Counted from the first letter of the stretch, positions 9,057-19,153 are shown. The stretch is DNA of 64,000 nucleotides from Pirellulaceae bacterium (GCA_022448315.1 JAKVCA010000019.1:62001-126000), one strand, 5' to 3'. Notes: a model not told the origin generated them from the letters alone. Numbers and translations are program-made.

Positions 9057-10655
9057 GTGGGTAAAGACTCTTCGTCATCTCGCATCATCGGCAGCTTCAT
9101 CATGGCGAGCCTCCTGTCGCTTCAATGGGGCTGTCAGACCATGACACAGATTCCCGATGCGAGCTATCAGTCAAATCGCTATCTCGAGAAGGGCGACCAA
9201 GCGATCAAAGCCGCGATGCTTCCGAAAAATACGAAAGAAGACGCGGGGCGGGACCACTCCCAATCCATTGCACTTGCATCCGCTGAAGAACCCGTCATCC
9301 GAGCACAAGATACGCCGACCAACGGCTGGAATGGAGGTACTTGGCCAACCAGTGCACCCCGCGCCCCCATGCAAGCGGGTGGAGCTCTGGCCGATGGCTC
9401 TCAACCGAATCCTGGCAATGGTGGAACACGCGTCGCGCAAGCCCCCGTTGAGCCCGGCTACCCGGCATTGCAGCCACCAGGAGAGTGGACTGGCGCTCCC
9501 CAAGACATCAACCCGATCAGCCCGTTCTACGGGCCGCCCCAAATTGGCAATCAAAATAACCCACTCAACCTTCCCCCCAACTTTGCCGACATTGACGCAA
9601 TTGTTCAGGAAGGGCAGACGGGCCGGTTCATGATTGGTGCGGGCATCAACTCGGATGCCGGACTGACAGGCCAGCTCATCTTCGACGAAAAGAACTTTGA
9701 CATTACGGCCTTACCACGTAGTTGGCGTGACGTCTCGGAAGGATACGCGTTCCGAGGGGGAGCCCAAACGTTACGGATCGAGGCCTACCCGGGCAACGTG
9801 TTACAGCGATACATGGTCAGCTTCAGTGATCCCTACTTTCGTGGAACGCCCGTCAGCTTTGGTTTGAGTGGTTATTACTTCGATCGAAACTATTTCGACT
9901 GGGACGAACAACGACTGGGCGGCCGACTGTCATTGGGCTATCGGCTCACTCCTGACATTGCCCTCACGGGATCAACGAGGATGGAAAATGTCAAAATCAC
10001 GGATCCGCGACTCGACTCCTCTCCAGAACTCAACGCAGCTCTGGGCAGCAGTGAGCTCTACATCGGACAAGTCTCATTGTCTAACGACACCCGAGACAAT
10101 CCGTTCGCAGCCACGGAGGGTTACTTGCTGGAACTTTCGTATCAGCAGGCGTTTGGAACCTACGACTATCCTCGTGCCGATGTGAAGTACAACCGCTATT
10201 TCCTGCTTCGCGAACGCCCCGATGGCTCAGGACGTCACACGTTGATGTACAGCACTCAGTTTGGCGTGACTGGAGCACAGACGCCCATTTTCGAGAACTA
10301 TTTTGCTGGCGGCTTTTCCACGCTTCGAGGATTTGACTTCCGAGGAGCCTCCCCTGTCCAAGGTGGAGTTCGAGTTGGCGGAGAGTTCATGTGGATTAAT
10401 ACGGTCGAATACCTGTTTCCGTTGACGGCAGATGACATGCTCAAAGGCGTCGTATTTTGCGACTTTGGAACCGTCGAAGAACAAGTGGAAATCAATCGAG
10501 AAGCTTTCCGGGTGGCTCCCGGCTTCGGATTCCGTGTTCAGATTCCCAGAATGGGAAATGGAGCGCCTCTTGCATTCGACTTTGCATTCCCGGTACTCAC
10601 CGAGGATACCGACGACGAACGAATTTTCAGCTTCTTTATGGGATTCCTGCGGTAG
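9057..10655 (+). CDS. BamA/TamA-like outer-membrane beta-barrel, lipoprotein-like N-terminus
   Basis: Beta-barrel half of a BamA-like protein. I chose the GTG at 9057 because AAGGA at 9043-9047 is nine bases upstream and because it opens an export signal (IIGSFIMASLLSLQWGC) with Cys26 as a possible lipidation site, though Gln and Trp before it make an imperfect lipobox. A longer frame begins at 8925. Residues about 50-150 are a Pro/Gly/Asn-rich linker. From about residue 165 amphipathic beta-strands run to the C-terminus, with the Omp85 signature RGFDFRG in the loop-6 position and a final strand ending FFMGFLR. No POTRA domain is present. Product of about 532 residues, probably working with the upstream POTRA protein. 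Confidence 0.85.
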   Translation: MGKDSSSSRIIGSFIMASLLSLQWGCQTMTQIPDASYQSNRYLEKGDQAIKAAMLPKNTKEDAGRDHSQSIALASAEEPVIRAQDTPTNGWNGGTWPTSAPRAPMQAGGALADGSQPNPGNGGTRVAQAPVEPGYPALQPPGEWTGAPQDINPISPFYGPPQIGNQNNPLNLPPNFADIDAIVQEGQTGRFMIGAGINSDAGLTGQLIFDEKNFDITALPRSWRDVSEGYAFRGGAQTLRIEAYPGNVLQRYMVSFSDPYFRGTPVSFGLSGYYFDRNYFDWDEQRLGGRLSLGYRLTPDIALTGSTRMENVKITDPRLDSSPELNAALGSSELYIGQVSLSNDTRDNPFAATEGYLLELSYQQAFGTYDYPRADVKYNRYFLLRERPDGSGRHTLMYSTQFGVTGAQTPIFENYFAGGFSTLRGFDFRGASPVQGGVRVGGEFMWINTVEYLFPLTADDMLKGVVFCDFGTVEEQVEINREAFRVAPGFGFRVQIPRMGNGAPLAFDFAFPVLTEDTDDERIFSFFMGFLR

Positions 10656-10831
10656 CCGGAACACGCCCACCGATCACGGGCTCAAACGTAGGGCGGCAGC
10701 AGAGGAATACGGGGCAGCAGGGGCCCTCTGTGCGTCAGCAGGCCAATGCCGCGTTTGAGGACCGCACAATTCCCAGCCCGCGGATTCATTTATGCCGAGT
10801 TTTCTTTGACCCACCCTTGATCCGGGTATGT

Positions 10832-10872
10832 CAAAAAGAAGGATGCCACCCAGAGCGATACCTCAGGGTGGC
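10832..10872 (-). terminator. Candidate terminator of the DUF1501 gene
   Basis: Perfect seven-base arms GCCACCC (10845-10851) and GGGTGGC (10866-10872), with a further GAG/CTC pairing inside an A-A mismatch. Read on the minus strand the stem is followed by ATCCTTCTTTTTG, a T-rich tract. It lies about 70 bases past the DUF1501 stop and between convergent genes. Confidence 0.5.
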
Positions 10873-10944
10873 CGACTGCTCGCAACCACCGCCCGTATAC
10901 CTCCGCAACCGCGCGGTGATTGAATCGCAACAACTCGGCGATCG

Positions 10945-12258
10945 TTAGCCCAGAAGTTGCCTGATGACGGACCCATCTCTCACGATCGTGATGGGACGGC
11001 CTGTATCGGTGTCGTATTCCTTAGTGAAGTCGATCCCAATATTGCGATAGAACGTGGCCGCGACGTCATCCGGGGCAAACCCATCACCTTTCGGCCCTGC
11101 TGCAGTTTCATCACTCTCACCCACGACCTGACCGCCTTGGACATCGCCGCCCGCCATGAGCATGAACATGCAGCGTGGATAATGGTCTCTTCCCGGTTGC
11201 GTTCCCCGCTGATTGATTTTCGGAGTCCGCCCAAACTCTCCCGATACGAATACGGCTGTCGAATCCAGAAGTCCTTTTTGCTCCAACCCGTTGAAAAGAG
11301 CCGAAAGTCCTGTGTCGAGATTAGGAAGCAGATTCTCCGCCAGACGTTCGAAATTACTCTGGTGGGTGTCCCAGCCTCCGAGTCGCAAGGTGACAAAACG
11401 GACTCCAGATTCAATCAGACGCGTCGCTAGAAGGCAACTATTCCCAAAGGCCTGATCACCAAAGGGTTTAGCAAAACTCGGCGTTTCCTTACTGATATCA
11501 AATGCCTCTCGCGCCTTTGCGGAGGTGATCATATTGAAGGCCTTCCGATTGAAGTCATCCAAGCCTTCAACCAGTTGAGACTCTTGTTCCAAAGACGCGA
11601 ACGTCGAATCCAGATCCTTGAGAAGCTTGTGCCGATTTTCGAACTCTCGCAGCGTCATTCCGCCCTGCATGCTGATGCCACGAACCGAGAACGGGCTACC
11701 AGCCTGAGGAACGCGATTGGTGTTCAATGGCCCATATTTGACGCCCAGGAAGCCCGGGCGTTGTCCTCCAGACGGGATCGAGACGAAAGGCGGCAGCGTA
11801 GGCGGATTCCTTCCTTCAGATTCCTTGGTGACAACGGCCCCGTAGCCGGGGTACTCAAGCGAAGCGAGGGGGCGATTGCCCGTGTTGATGTACTCGCTGC
11901 CTAGGCGATGCGCTGCCAAGGTGTGGGAAACTCCGCGAACGATCGCAAACTTATCCGCACACTTGGCCAGTTTTGGAAGATGCTCCGAGATTTCCACTCC
12001 AGCGACCTTCGTTTTCACGGACGCGAACTTCCCACGGATTTCTCTCGGCGCGTTGGGTTTGGGATCGAAGGTATCGAGATGCGAAGGGCCACCCGCCAGA
12101 TCCACAAAGATGGCCGACCGAATGGGTTGACCGTTATCTTCGTTTGCCTCTGTCGCTTTGAGGAATTGGCCGAGCGACAGACCTCCCGTTCCAAGAACAC
12201 CAACCTTCAACGCATCACGTCTGAGCATACCATCGCAATTTCGATTGAATCTTGGCAT
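10945..12258 (-). CDS. DUF1501 protein with Tat-type signal
   Basis: 437 residues. The N-terminus MLRRDALKVGVLGTGGLSLG is a twin-arginine export signal. The body matches the DUF1501 family, whose fold is related to sulfatases and alkaline phosphatases: IFVDLAGGPSHLDTFDPKP near residue 50, LRLGGWDTHQ, SGEFGRTPKIN and GRDHYP in the C-terminal half. These are typical metal-binding segments of the superfamily, but the biochemical function is not established. It lies 186 bases downstream of the DUF1549/DUF1553 gene on the same strand. This pairing is very common in planctomycetes and suggests that the two act together in the periplasm. Confidence 0.93.
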   Translation of the reverse strand: MPRFNRNCDGMLRRDALKVGVLGTGGLSLGQFLKATEANEDNGQPIRSAIFVDLAGGPSHLDTFDPKPNAPREIRGKFASVKTKVAGVEISEHLPKLAKCADKFAIVRGVSHTLAAHRLGSEYINTGNRPLASLEYPGYGAVVTKESEGRNPPTLPPFVSIPSGGQRPGFLGVKYGPLNTNRVPQAGSPFSVRGISMQGGMTLREFENRHKLLKDLDSTFASLEQESQLVEGLDDFNRKAFNMITSAKAREAFDISKETPSFAKPFGDQAFGNSCLLATRLIESGVRFVTLRLGGWDTHQSNFERLAENLLPNLDTGLSALFNGLEQKGLLDSTAVFVSGEFGRTPKINQRGTQPGRDHYPRCMFMLMAGGDVQGGQVVGESDETAAGPKGDGFAPDDVAATFYRNIGIDFTKEYDTDTGRPITIVRDGSVIRQLLG

Positions 12259-12444
12259 CTTCTTTATCCTTTAACTTGAGTGCGTTCACCCTTTTGGGCA
12301 CTCGAACGCTTTAATTTTTCAGGCTTTGAAATCTCGCGGTAAATTCGCCTCGCGATGGACAAGGAGTCGATCTTCCCTTCGGATCATGTTCCCGATTCTA
12401 GTCATCAAGGCAACTTCCGATCCACTTTGGAAACGTATTTCGAC

Positions 12445-15186
12445 TCAATGGATCAGGCGAAATTCCTTCGTGTTGATCAGTGCCCAAACCAAACCCTCCA
12501 GTCCTTCCGCCACCGTTTCCGATTCGTCAAAGAAGGCTTGGCATCGTGTCCGCTCATCCACTTCAGGGAAACGACTCAACGTTCGCAAGTAAGCTTCACT
12601 GATCAACTGATTGATATCGAGTTCGCCGGAAGACTTCTCCGGCCCCATATTCCGATTTCGCCGATCTTGATTCGCAACACGCTCCTCGTCCATTCGAACC
12701 TGTTTCAAACGAGATTTCAGCATGCTTTGCTGGCGGCGAAGTTGCTTGACCTGCGTTTCACTTCCCTTCTCTGAAGCACGTCTGAGTGTTTTGGAAATCT
12801 GCTCTAAACGATTTTGCAAAAGCGCTATCTTCTTCTCTTTGGGTAGCTGATTGAACTGCCGTTCTCGCTCGGTCGTCTTCGACGCAGTGGACTGTCGAGC
12901 GATCTCGAAAATCCATCCGGACGGTCGTTTCAACAGGGCATGAACATCCTGATCGTTTTGCAAATAGACGGTTTGCAAAAGGGTCGCTTCATCCGACCGA
13001 TCGCAATCGCAATTGCTTTCTCGTGTGGAACGTCCGAAAACTTCGAGCGAAAATTGACGATTCCGCAGTGGCCCTTGAAGTTGAGTTCCGGCCGCGGCAA
13101 TCGTTCTCTCTTGCCAGTTGTCGGCCAAGCTTTCGAGCCCCTTTGAATTGGTCGTGGCAGTTGCCACGGCATCCACCATCACTTCAGCAGGCATTCGTTT
13201 CAGGTAGGCATGGGAAAAGTGGCGTTTGTCGAGCGCATTGGTTTCGTTCGTTCGCCAATCCAGTTGGTAAGTGCGGCTGTTTGCAATTTCCCGATGCAAC
13301 CACTTCATATCGAAACCGCTTTTCACAAAGCCTTTTTCCAAGTGGTCAAGAAGCCGGGCATTACTCGGAGGATTTGCAAGGTTGAGGTCGTCCGCCGGTT
13401 CCACGATCCCTACACCGAAATACGAGGCCCAAACTCGATTGACGAATGCTTTGGCAAAATACGGGTTATCCTCCCTCTTGAGCCAGTTCATCAACGGTTC
13501 TCGAACGTCACGAACTCCTTGTATTGCCACCTCCTCTTGTCCCAATATGCCAATCGACTTGGGCTGCGGAGGCCGATTACGGTTACGGTTGCGACCCTGC
13601 GGTCGCGGGGTGGTGACCCCAGGTCTTACGGCCACTACCGGCATCGGTACTGTTTCACCCTTCTTCATCAGCTCGCCAAACTGGCGTCTGAGCTGATTGC
13701 CACGGGCTTCTCCATCCAAATCGAGTTCCCCAAGAAGGACGGCGAATTCTTTCGCGTGAGTCTGGCGGCCGGTCTGATCAAAAACGACACTACCAAAGAA
13801 CTTGGTGAACTCATCAAAGTCCTGCTTCGACCATTGGTCGAATGGATGCTTATGACATTGGGCACATTGGATGCGAACCCCCATAAACGCATAGGCAAAG
13901 TTGATCGCTCGACTCTCCGCATCACGGAAATCTCGCCGTGTCCAGTAATGCGTCAGGCCGGGTAGATCCGAATAGTTTTTGTCGGATTCTCCGCGGTAGA
14001 TGGAACACATTTCGTCCGAGAAATCCTCGTAGGATTGGCTCGGCGAGAGACTTTTCGCCGTCACGATTCCTGACACGAGTTCATCGTAGGGCGTGTTATC
14101 GTCAACTCGCTTGTAGATCCAGTTGTACCAGTCCTTTTCTGCCTGACCACGAACAGGGAGTGTGTTTGTGAGCTGTTGCGAGTTGTTCCCCGTGTAATCA
14201 CAAAGTTTGGTTGTCCACCACGCCGCGTAAGCGGGGGATTCTAGCAACTCTTCAACTTTGCGAGATCTCTTGTCCTCGAGATCGCTGGCAAGGAATTGCT
14301 CCACTTCCTGAGGCGTCGGCAGGGTGCCAGTCAAATCGAGACTGACCCGGCGAAGAAACGTGGCGTCATCTGCAAGTTCACTCGGTACGATCCCCATTTG
14401 ACTCAACTGCTCAACAACCAACTCATCGACACGCGTTGGTGTGGGGACCGCAGGATATTGCTTCCCCACTTTTTCTGACACCGGCCGAAGGACAGAAATC
14501 GGCTGAACTTCCTTGTCGTAAAAAACCACCACATGCGTTGCCCCCGGTTCACCGGCGGTCACGCGTCCGTTTTCGTCAATTGCCGCGAGTTGATCATCAT
14601 TGGATCGAAATCGGCACAGCGGCGTAACATCCTCACGGGTACCATCTTCCCAAACGGCAACAACGCTAAGCTGAACCTCGTCACCTGCTTGGGCAAAGGT
14701 GATCTGCTGGGGTTCAACACGAAGATGCTCCAATCGGTGGAGCGGTTCCGCTTTTGGGGCACCCGCTGCAATCCACTGCGACAACAGCCGATACTCCCAA
14801 CCTTCCTTGGAAAACCGCTCGCCGCCTTCGTGCTCGTCTTCGTCCGTGGGCTTGAACAGGATCAAGCTCTCGTCGACCACATCGAGATCGACCCGAGGGC
14901 TCTCCTCTGAGAACAGAGCTTGATGGTCCGCATCGAAATCATATCCAAAAAGGGAAAGCTGAAAGCCTCCTTGCCCTTGGAAAGAGCCATGGCATGCGCG
15001 GCCGTTGCATCCCAGTCGACCAAACAAAGGGACCACGTGTTTTTGAAAGTCGGGTATTTCATCGGTTTCGACAGCGAAACGGTTGGTCACGTCGAGTTGA
15101 GTTTCTTGCGCCGGCAGTTGGGTAAACCACCCCAAGGCCAAGCTCAGCAACAAACCGGAAACCATCGAGGTCGTATTCGAATTCAT
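12445..15186 (-). CDS. DUF1549/DUF1553 protein with haem-like motifs and Ig-like domain
   Basis: About 913 residues from the ATG at 15186; an in-frame ATG at 15195 is possible, but AGG about ten bases upstream favours 15186. A signal peptide is followed by the CNGRACHG segment (Cys60, Cys65, His66), then a BIG2-like Ig domain. The DUF1549 domain (VDELVVEQLSQ, SLDLTGTLPTP) carries a CAQCHKHPFDQW cytochrome c-type CxxCH motif. The C-terminal DUF1553 domain includes NPYFAKAFVNRVWASYFG. These planctomycete proteins are presumed periplasmic haem proteins, possibly linked to polysaccharide or C1 metabolism; the function is not proven. A Lys/Arg/Gln-rich helical insert lies near the C-terminus. The DUF1501 partner follows. 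Confidence 0.92.
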   Translation of the reverse strand: MNSNTTSMVSGLLLSLALGWFTQLPAQETQLDVTNRFAVETDEIPDFQKHVVPLFGRLGCNGRACHGSFQGQGGFQLSLFGYDFDADHQALFSEESPRVDLDVVDESLILFKPTDEDEHEGGERFSKEGWEYRLLSQWIAAGAPKAEPLHRLEHLRVEPQQITFAQAGDEVQLSVVAVWEDGTREDVTPLCRFRSNDDQLAAIDENGRVTAGEPGATHVVVFYDKEVQPISVLRPVSEKVGKQYPAVPTPTRVDELVVEQLSQMGIVPSELADDATFLRRVSLDLTGTLPTPQEVEQFLASDLEDKRSRKVEELLESPAYAAWWTTKLCDYTGNNSQQLTNTLPVRGQAEKDWYNWIYKRVDDNTPYDELVSGIVTAKSLSPSQSYEDFSDEMCSIYRGESDKNYSDLPGLTHYWTRRDFRDAESRAINFAYAFMGVRIQCAQCHKHPFDQWSKQDFDEFTKFFGSVVFDQTGRQTHAKEFAVLLGELDLDGEARGNQLRRQFGELMKKGETVPMPVVAVRPGVTTPRPQGRNRNRNRPPQPKSIGILGQEEVAIQGVRDVREPLMNWLKREDNPYFAKAFVNRVWASYFGVGIVEPADDLNLANPPSNARLLDHLEKGFVKSGFDMKWLHREIANSRTYQLDWRTNETNALDKRHFSHAYLKRMPAEVMVDAVATATTNSKGLESLADNWQERTIAAAGTQLQGPLRNRQFSLEVFGRSTRESNCDCDRSDEATLLQTVYLQNDQDVHALLKRPSGWIFEIARQSTASKTTERERQFNQLPKEKKIALLQNRLEQISKTLRRASEKGSETQVKQLRRQQSMLKSRLKQVRMDEERVANQDRRNRNMGPEKSSGELDINQLISEAYLRTLSRFPEVDERTRCQAFFDESETVAEGLEGLVWALINTKEFRLIH

Positions 15187-16050
15187 CGCCACCATCCTAT
15201 CTGTATCCAGGTCGCGATTTGAAACCGCTCGCCCAGTGTTCACTCTCTTCAAACTGACGCATTCGATGCGTACAAGAACAGGTACGAATTTGGGCGGAGT
15301 TCACTCACAACCGTTTCTGCTCATGTATTCCATGATAGACCGTTCCCCCCCCAGAAGTAAGGAGGTGAGTTCCGACCACTTTTTGCAAATTTTTACCCGG
15401 GCGGCCTCGTCGCCTGCCGGATTTATAAAACCGTCGGGTTTCTTTGAGGTATCGACAAAACGGCGGGGTAACGCCACCCTTCCCAAAAGGTCACCATGAC
15501 TCAAAAGCGGTCCGTTGCCACGCTGCTTTGACCGCGAAAGCGACCCGATGGGCGCGACTGACGCCAATTTTTCAACAAATGGGCGTTGGGATCGGCCCCT
15601 CGTTGACGAGAGCCCTGCCAGAGCACACCGCCGCCGCGGCCGAACGAATTCGATATCACAACGTTTTTTTCCCGAAAAAGCGGCTCTTTTTCCCGTTGAA
15701 GCCGATCTTCGTGACAGAAACGCCTGCGAGCCGCCCTCCTGCTCTCGTGAAATATTGTGTAAACGGAACCGATCGGGGACATTTTTTACGAGGCATTGGC
15801 TCTGCAAGCCCCGCCGTCTAGAGACCTAAGCTGTGGTTCAGTTAAACTGGAGCTTGGGACGGCATCCGGAGGGCGTTATGGAGGGGTTTGGTATTTCGGT
15901 GGATCGGATGGGTGCAGTGCTTAGGGAGCACGAATTCCTGGCCCAGGCAAACCCTCTTATCAGCCGGCCGTCACTTCATCACCCCCAGTACAGTTGCCGT
16001 CGACTCGCGGACTTTTGGCGTGCCCCCATCAAAGACGAAAGCTTAATCAC
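15187..16050. other. Long intergenic region, no gene recognised
   Basis: About 860 bases between the divergent DUF1549 gene and the ABC permease gene. Open frames are present on both strands, but their translations are Arg/Ser/Pro-rich and resemble no family. It contains an eight-C run (15345-15352) and a perfect Shine-Dalgarno-like string at 15358-15368 that is not followed by a credible gene. The promoters of both flanking genes must lie here. Confidence 0.4.
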
Positions 16051-17892
16051 TTGTTTATTGGTCCTGTATTTACGCGTGAAGCCACGATCACGCCCCGTCG
16101 TTCTCGACTCTACATCCTTCGCACGGTGTATGCGGTTGCAATCTTTGTGTTGATGTGCACCGCATGGCTTGTCGTCGCCGGGACCCAGATGATCCAGACG
16201 ACGGGTGACATGGCGAGATTTGGGAGCATTCTTTTTCAAATCATCACGCCACTTCAACTGACTTTGATTTTGTTCCTATCGGCCGTCTATTCAGCAAGTT
16301 CCGTTGCGCAAGAAAAAGATAAAAAGACGTTCATCCTTTTGCTTCTGACGCGACTCACGAATCGAGAACTTGTCTTGGGAAGACTCTTTGCCAGCCTCCT
16401 CCAGGTCATCGTACTGGTTGCCGTTTCTGCGCCCGTACTGATGCTCATTGTGCTGTTTGGAGGCGTCGCCTTCACACAGGTTGGCTGGGCACTTGCTGTA
16501 ACGACCGTCTCAGCGTTCGCTGCGGGTAGCCTCGGTTCGGTCGTTGCCCTTTGGAGAGAGAAAACGTTTCAAACTTTGGCACTGACCACAATGCTCCTGG
16601 TCAGTTGGATCGGTGGTTGGGAAGCGTTAGCATTTGTGGGCTCGCTGAGTGACCTTCCTGTTCTGCAATGGCTGGCCTCGATTTGCAGTCCAAGCCGCGC
16701 GATTTTAAACACGACGAATCCCATGGTCGCCAGTGGCTTCCCCGGTGAACTCCTTGGATTCTGCTTGGTGGGTCTCGGGCTAACCGCCGCCTTAAACGCG
16801 ATCGCGATTGCCTTCGTACGCGTCTGGAATCCAGGACGCGAAGTGCGAATGCATCAGGCTGAACAAGCCACAGAAGCCACGATTTGGTCCGATATACCGA
16901 CCGTCACTGGAACCGAAGCGGAGGGAGAGATTACCAAGGAAGCTTCGGAAACGCAGCGAGAAGCCCACGTCGATGCAAGAGTTCGACAGGTGGACACTCA
17001 GAGTCGCGAAGTCTGGGACAATCCCGTTCTGTGGCGAGAAATGAGAACATGGGCCTACGGCAGAAAGATTCTTTTCATCCGAATGGCTTACTGGATCCTT
17101 GCAGCGAGTGTCTCGCTCGCCACCTGGTTTATGGTTGATCCCACTGCACTATTGGGCGACGACCCCGGCACCGTGTTGCCCCCACTCGCCAAGATCCTCG
17201 GCCCGTTCATGTTGCTGAGTTTGGTTTTGATCAATGCCCTTTCGGTCACCAGCATTACCAACGAGCGAGATGGCCGATCTCTGGATTTATTACTTGTCAC
17301 GGACTTGAGTCCAAAAGAGTTTCTATTCGGCAAGCTCTTTGGGATCCTTTACGTGACGTTGGACATGGTCGTCTGGCCTGTAGCCCTCAGCGGCCTGGTC
17401 TGGCTCTGGGGTGGCATGACCGGGGCTCATCTTTTTTATCTGGTTATTGGGCTCCTCATCATGTACGGCTTTGTTGCAATGCTCGGCATTCACTGCGGGG
17501 CGAGCTACACCAATTCACGCCAAGCGGTTGCCGTCAGCCTGGGGACCGTTTTCTTCCTGTTCCTGGGAATTATGACCTGTATGTACATGATGATTTCTTT
17601 CGGATCATTTCAGGGCCAACTCACCCCGTTCCTGGCGTTCATCGTGGGTGGCGGCGTCGGACTCTATGTGGCATGGGGACGACACAACCCCTCTCCGGCA
17701 ATCTTCCTGGCCTCGGGCGTCTTGCCTCTGGCGATGTTCTTTGTGATCACCAGTTTTTTGATCGGCCGCATGCTGTCGGTGTTTCTGGTCATGGGGGCAA
17801 CCTACGGCTTTGCCACAACAGCCCTGATGATGCCTGCTCTTGGCGAATACATGTTGGCGATGGGTCGCTCAAGAACTCAGGAGGAGGAGTGA
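16051..17892 (+). CDS. ABC-2 type transporter permease (double-length)
   Basis: About 613 residues from a TTG at 16051 giving LFIGPVFTREATITPRRSR, the usual opening of these planctomycete permeases; there is no suitable ATG. About twelve transmembrane helices fall into two similar halves, each preceded by a cytoplasmic REM/TREA segment (PVFTREATITPRR near residue 5 and NPVLWREMRTWAYGRK near residue 345). Each half also has the ABC-2 motif 'E-K/R-D-x-K/R-T/S-x-x-L-L' (AQEKDKKTFILLLLTRL and NERDGRSLDLLLVTDLS). No ATP-binding subunit is adjacent, so it must be encoded elsewhere. The substrate is unknown. The next gene begins within two bases, indicating an operon with the DUF21 proteins. Confidence 0.88.
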   Translation: MFIGPVFTREATITPRRSRLYILRTVYAVAIFVLMCTAWLVVAGTQMIQTTGDMARFGSILFQIITPLQLTLILFLSAVYSASSVAQEKDKKTFILLLLTRLTNRELVLGRLFASLLQVIVLVAVSAPVLMLIVLFGGVAFTQVGWALAVTTVSAFAAGSLGSVVALWREKTFQTLALTTMLLVSWIGGWEALAFVGSLSDLPVLQWLASICSPSRAILNTTNPMVASGFPGELLGFCLVGLGLTAALNAIAIAFVRVWNPGREVRMHQAEQATEATIWSDIPTVTGTEAEGEITKEASETQREAHVDARVRQVDTQSREVWDNPVLWREMRTWAYGRKILFIRMAYWILAASVSLATWFMVDPTALLGDDPGTVLPPLAKILGPFMLLSLVLINALSVTSITNERDGRSLDLLLVTDLSPKEFLFGKLFGILYVTLDMVVWPVALSGLVWLWGGMTGAHLFYLVIGLLIMYGFVAMLGIHCGASYTNSRQAVAVSLGTVFFLFLGIMTCMYMMISFGSFQGQLTPFLAFIVGGGVGLYVAWGRHNPSPAIFLASGVLPLAMFFVITSFLIGRMLSVFLVMGATYGFATTALMMPALGEYMLAMGRSRTQEEE

Positions 17893-17893
17893 A

Positions 17894-19153
17894 TTGCTGA
17901 CCCTCGCGCCTTGGTTGATTGCGATGGCCGTCCTGTTAGCGCTGTCCGCCTTTTTTTCTGCCAGTGAGGCTGCCTTATTTTCGTTGCGCATTTCAGAACA
18001 AACGAGGATGCGGCAAGGATCACCGGGCGAGAAACTCGCAGCAACGCTACTTGCAGATGCAGACCGATTGTTGTCCGCCATCTTATTTTGCAATCTCGTC
18101 GTTAATATTACGTTTTTCACACTCGCCTCCATCACTTCCCTGCGTCTGGAAAAACTGGAAGGGGCGGGCCCCGCTGTTCCCTTCATTTTCGCGAGTCTCT
18201 CACTCGTCGTAATGATCTTCGCCTGCGAGATGTTGCCTAAAGCCTTCGGTGTGCTGGCCGCTCGAACCATTTCGGCTTGGGTGAGCTGGCCCCTGTCGTT
18301 GGTCGTTCGAACTGTCGATCCGGTGATGCCTTCGCTGCGATTGGTAACATCCCTTTCGACCCGCTTCTTATGGCCTAACTTCAAGGCAGAATCCTACCTT
18401 AATGTCGGCGATCTCCAGAGGATGATCCAACTGTCCACGGACAATCAGGAACTTGTCGATCAGGAACAGGCTGTCCTGCAAAATATCGTCAACCTGTCCG
18501 AGATCCGGGTCGATGAGTGGATGAGGCCGCGAAATCAGTTCGTCACCTTCAAGCCCCCGGTATCTTTGCAGGATTTACAAAGCAAATACCCGCCCAGCGG
18601 CTATCTGCTCGTGACTGAGGAGCAAAGTGAGGAGGTCTCTGCCGCCGTCCACCTTCAAGGCCTCACTGAGCTTTCATTGGAACGCATTGACTTTCTCTGC
18701 GAACCAGTCATCTATCTGCCGTGGTGTGCGACGGTCGCCGATGCACTTGAGCAGATGCGTCAAAAGGATCGGGAGGTTTGTGCCGTCGTCAATGAGTTTG
18801 GCGAGACAATTGGAATTCTGACGTTTGAAGATATCCTCGATACGCTCTTCAACTACGCACCGAGTCGGAGCAAACGGATCCTCGATCAGAATCCGATCCA
18901 CCAGATCAATAGTGAAAAGTGGTTGGTATCCGGCATGACCAACTTACGGCAACTCTCAAGACGCCTGCAGGTCGAATTGCCCACGTCTCGAAGTTTGACC
19001 GTCAGCGGAATCATTCAGGAATCGCTGCATCGCATTGCCCAATCCGGAGACGCGACCGATTGGGGTCCTTTTCGACTCCGCGTACTTGAAATGCCCGCTC
19101 GAGGGCACATGCTTGTCGAACTCACGCTGATCGGAAAGGAGACTCAAGAATGA
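17894..19153 (+). CDS. CNNM/CorC-like DUF21-CBS-CorC_HlyC membrane protein
   Basis: About 419 residues. The start is a TTG at 17894 preceded by a strong Shine-Dalgarno GAGGAGGA at 17881-17888, inside the end of the permease gene. Domains in order: DUF21 with about four membrane helices (opening LSAFFSASEAALFSL, the family's SxxE-A-A hallmark), a CBS pair (about residues 190-310, including VNEFGETIGILTFEDILD), and a C-terminal CorC_HlyC domain. Relatives are linked to magnesium/cobalt efflux or divalent cation homeostasis. Its last codons overlap the start of a second DUF21 gene by four bases, so the two products may work as a heteromeric pair. Confidence 0.9.
   Translation: MLTLAPWLIAMAVLLALSAFFSASEAALFSLRISEQTRMRQGSPGEKLAATLLADADRLLSAILFCNLVVNITFFTLASITSLRLEKLEGAGPAVPFIFASLSLVVMIFACEMLPKAFGVLAARTISAWVSWPLSLVVRTVDPVMPSLRLVTSLSTRFLWPNFKAESYLNVGDLQRMIQLSTDNQELVDQEQAVLQNIVNLSEIRVDEWMRPRNQFVTFKPPVSLQDLQSKYPPSGYLLVTEEQSEEVSAAVHLQGLTELSLERIDFLCEPVIYLPWCATVADALEQMRQKDREVCAVVNEFGETIGILTFEDILDTLFNYAPSRSKRILDQNPIHQINSEKWLVSGMTNLRQLSRRLQVELPTSRSLTVSGIIQESLHRIAQSGDATDWGPFRLRVLEMPARGHMLVELTLIGKETQE

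Noticed and set aside
15358-15368. Perfect anti-Shine-Dalgarno complement, reading on the minus strand like the 3' end of 16S rRNA
   Set aside because: The match covers only about 11 bases, the flanking sequence does not resemble 16S rRNA, and no credible start codon and gene follow on the plus strand.
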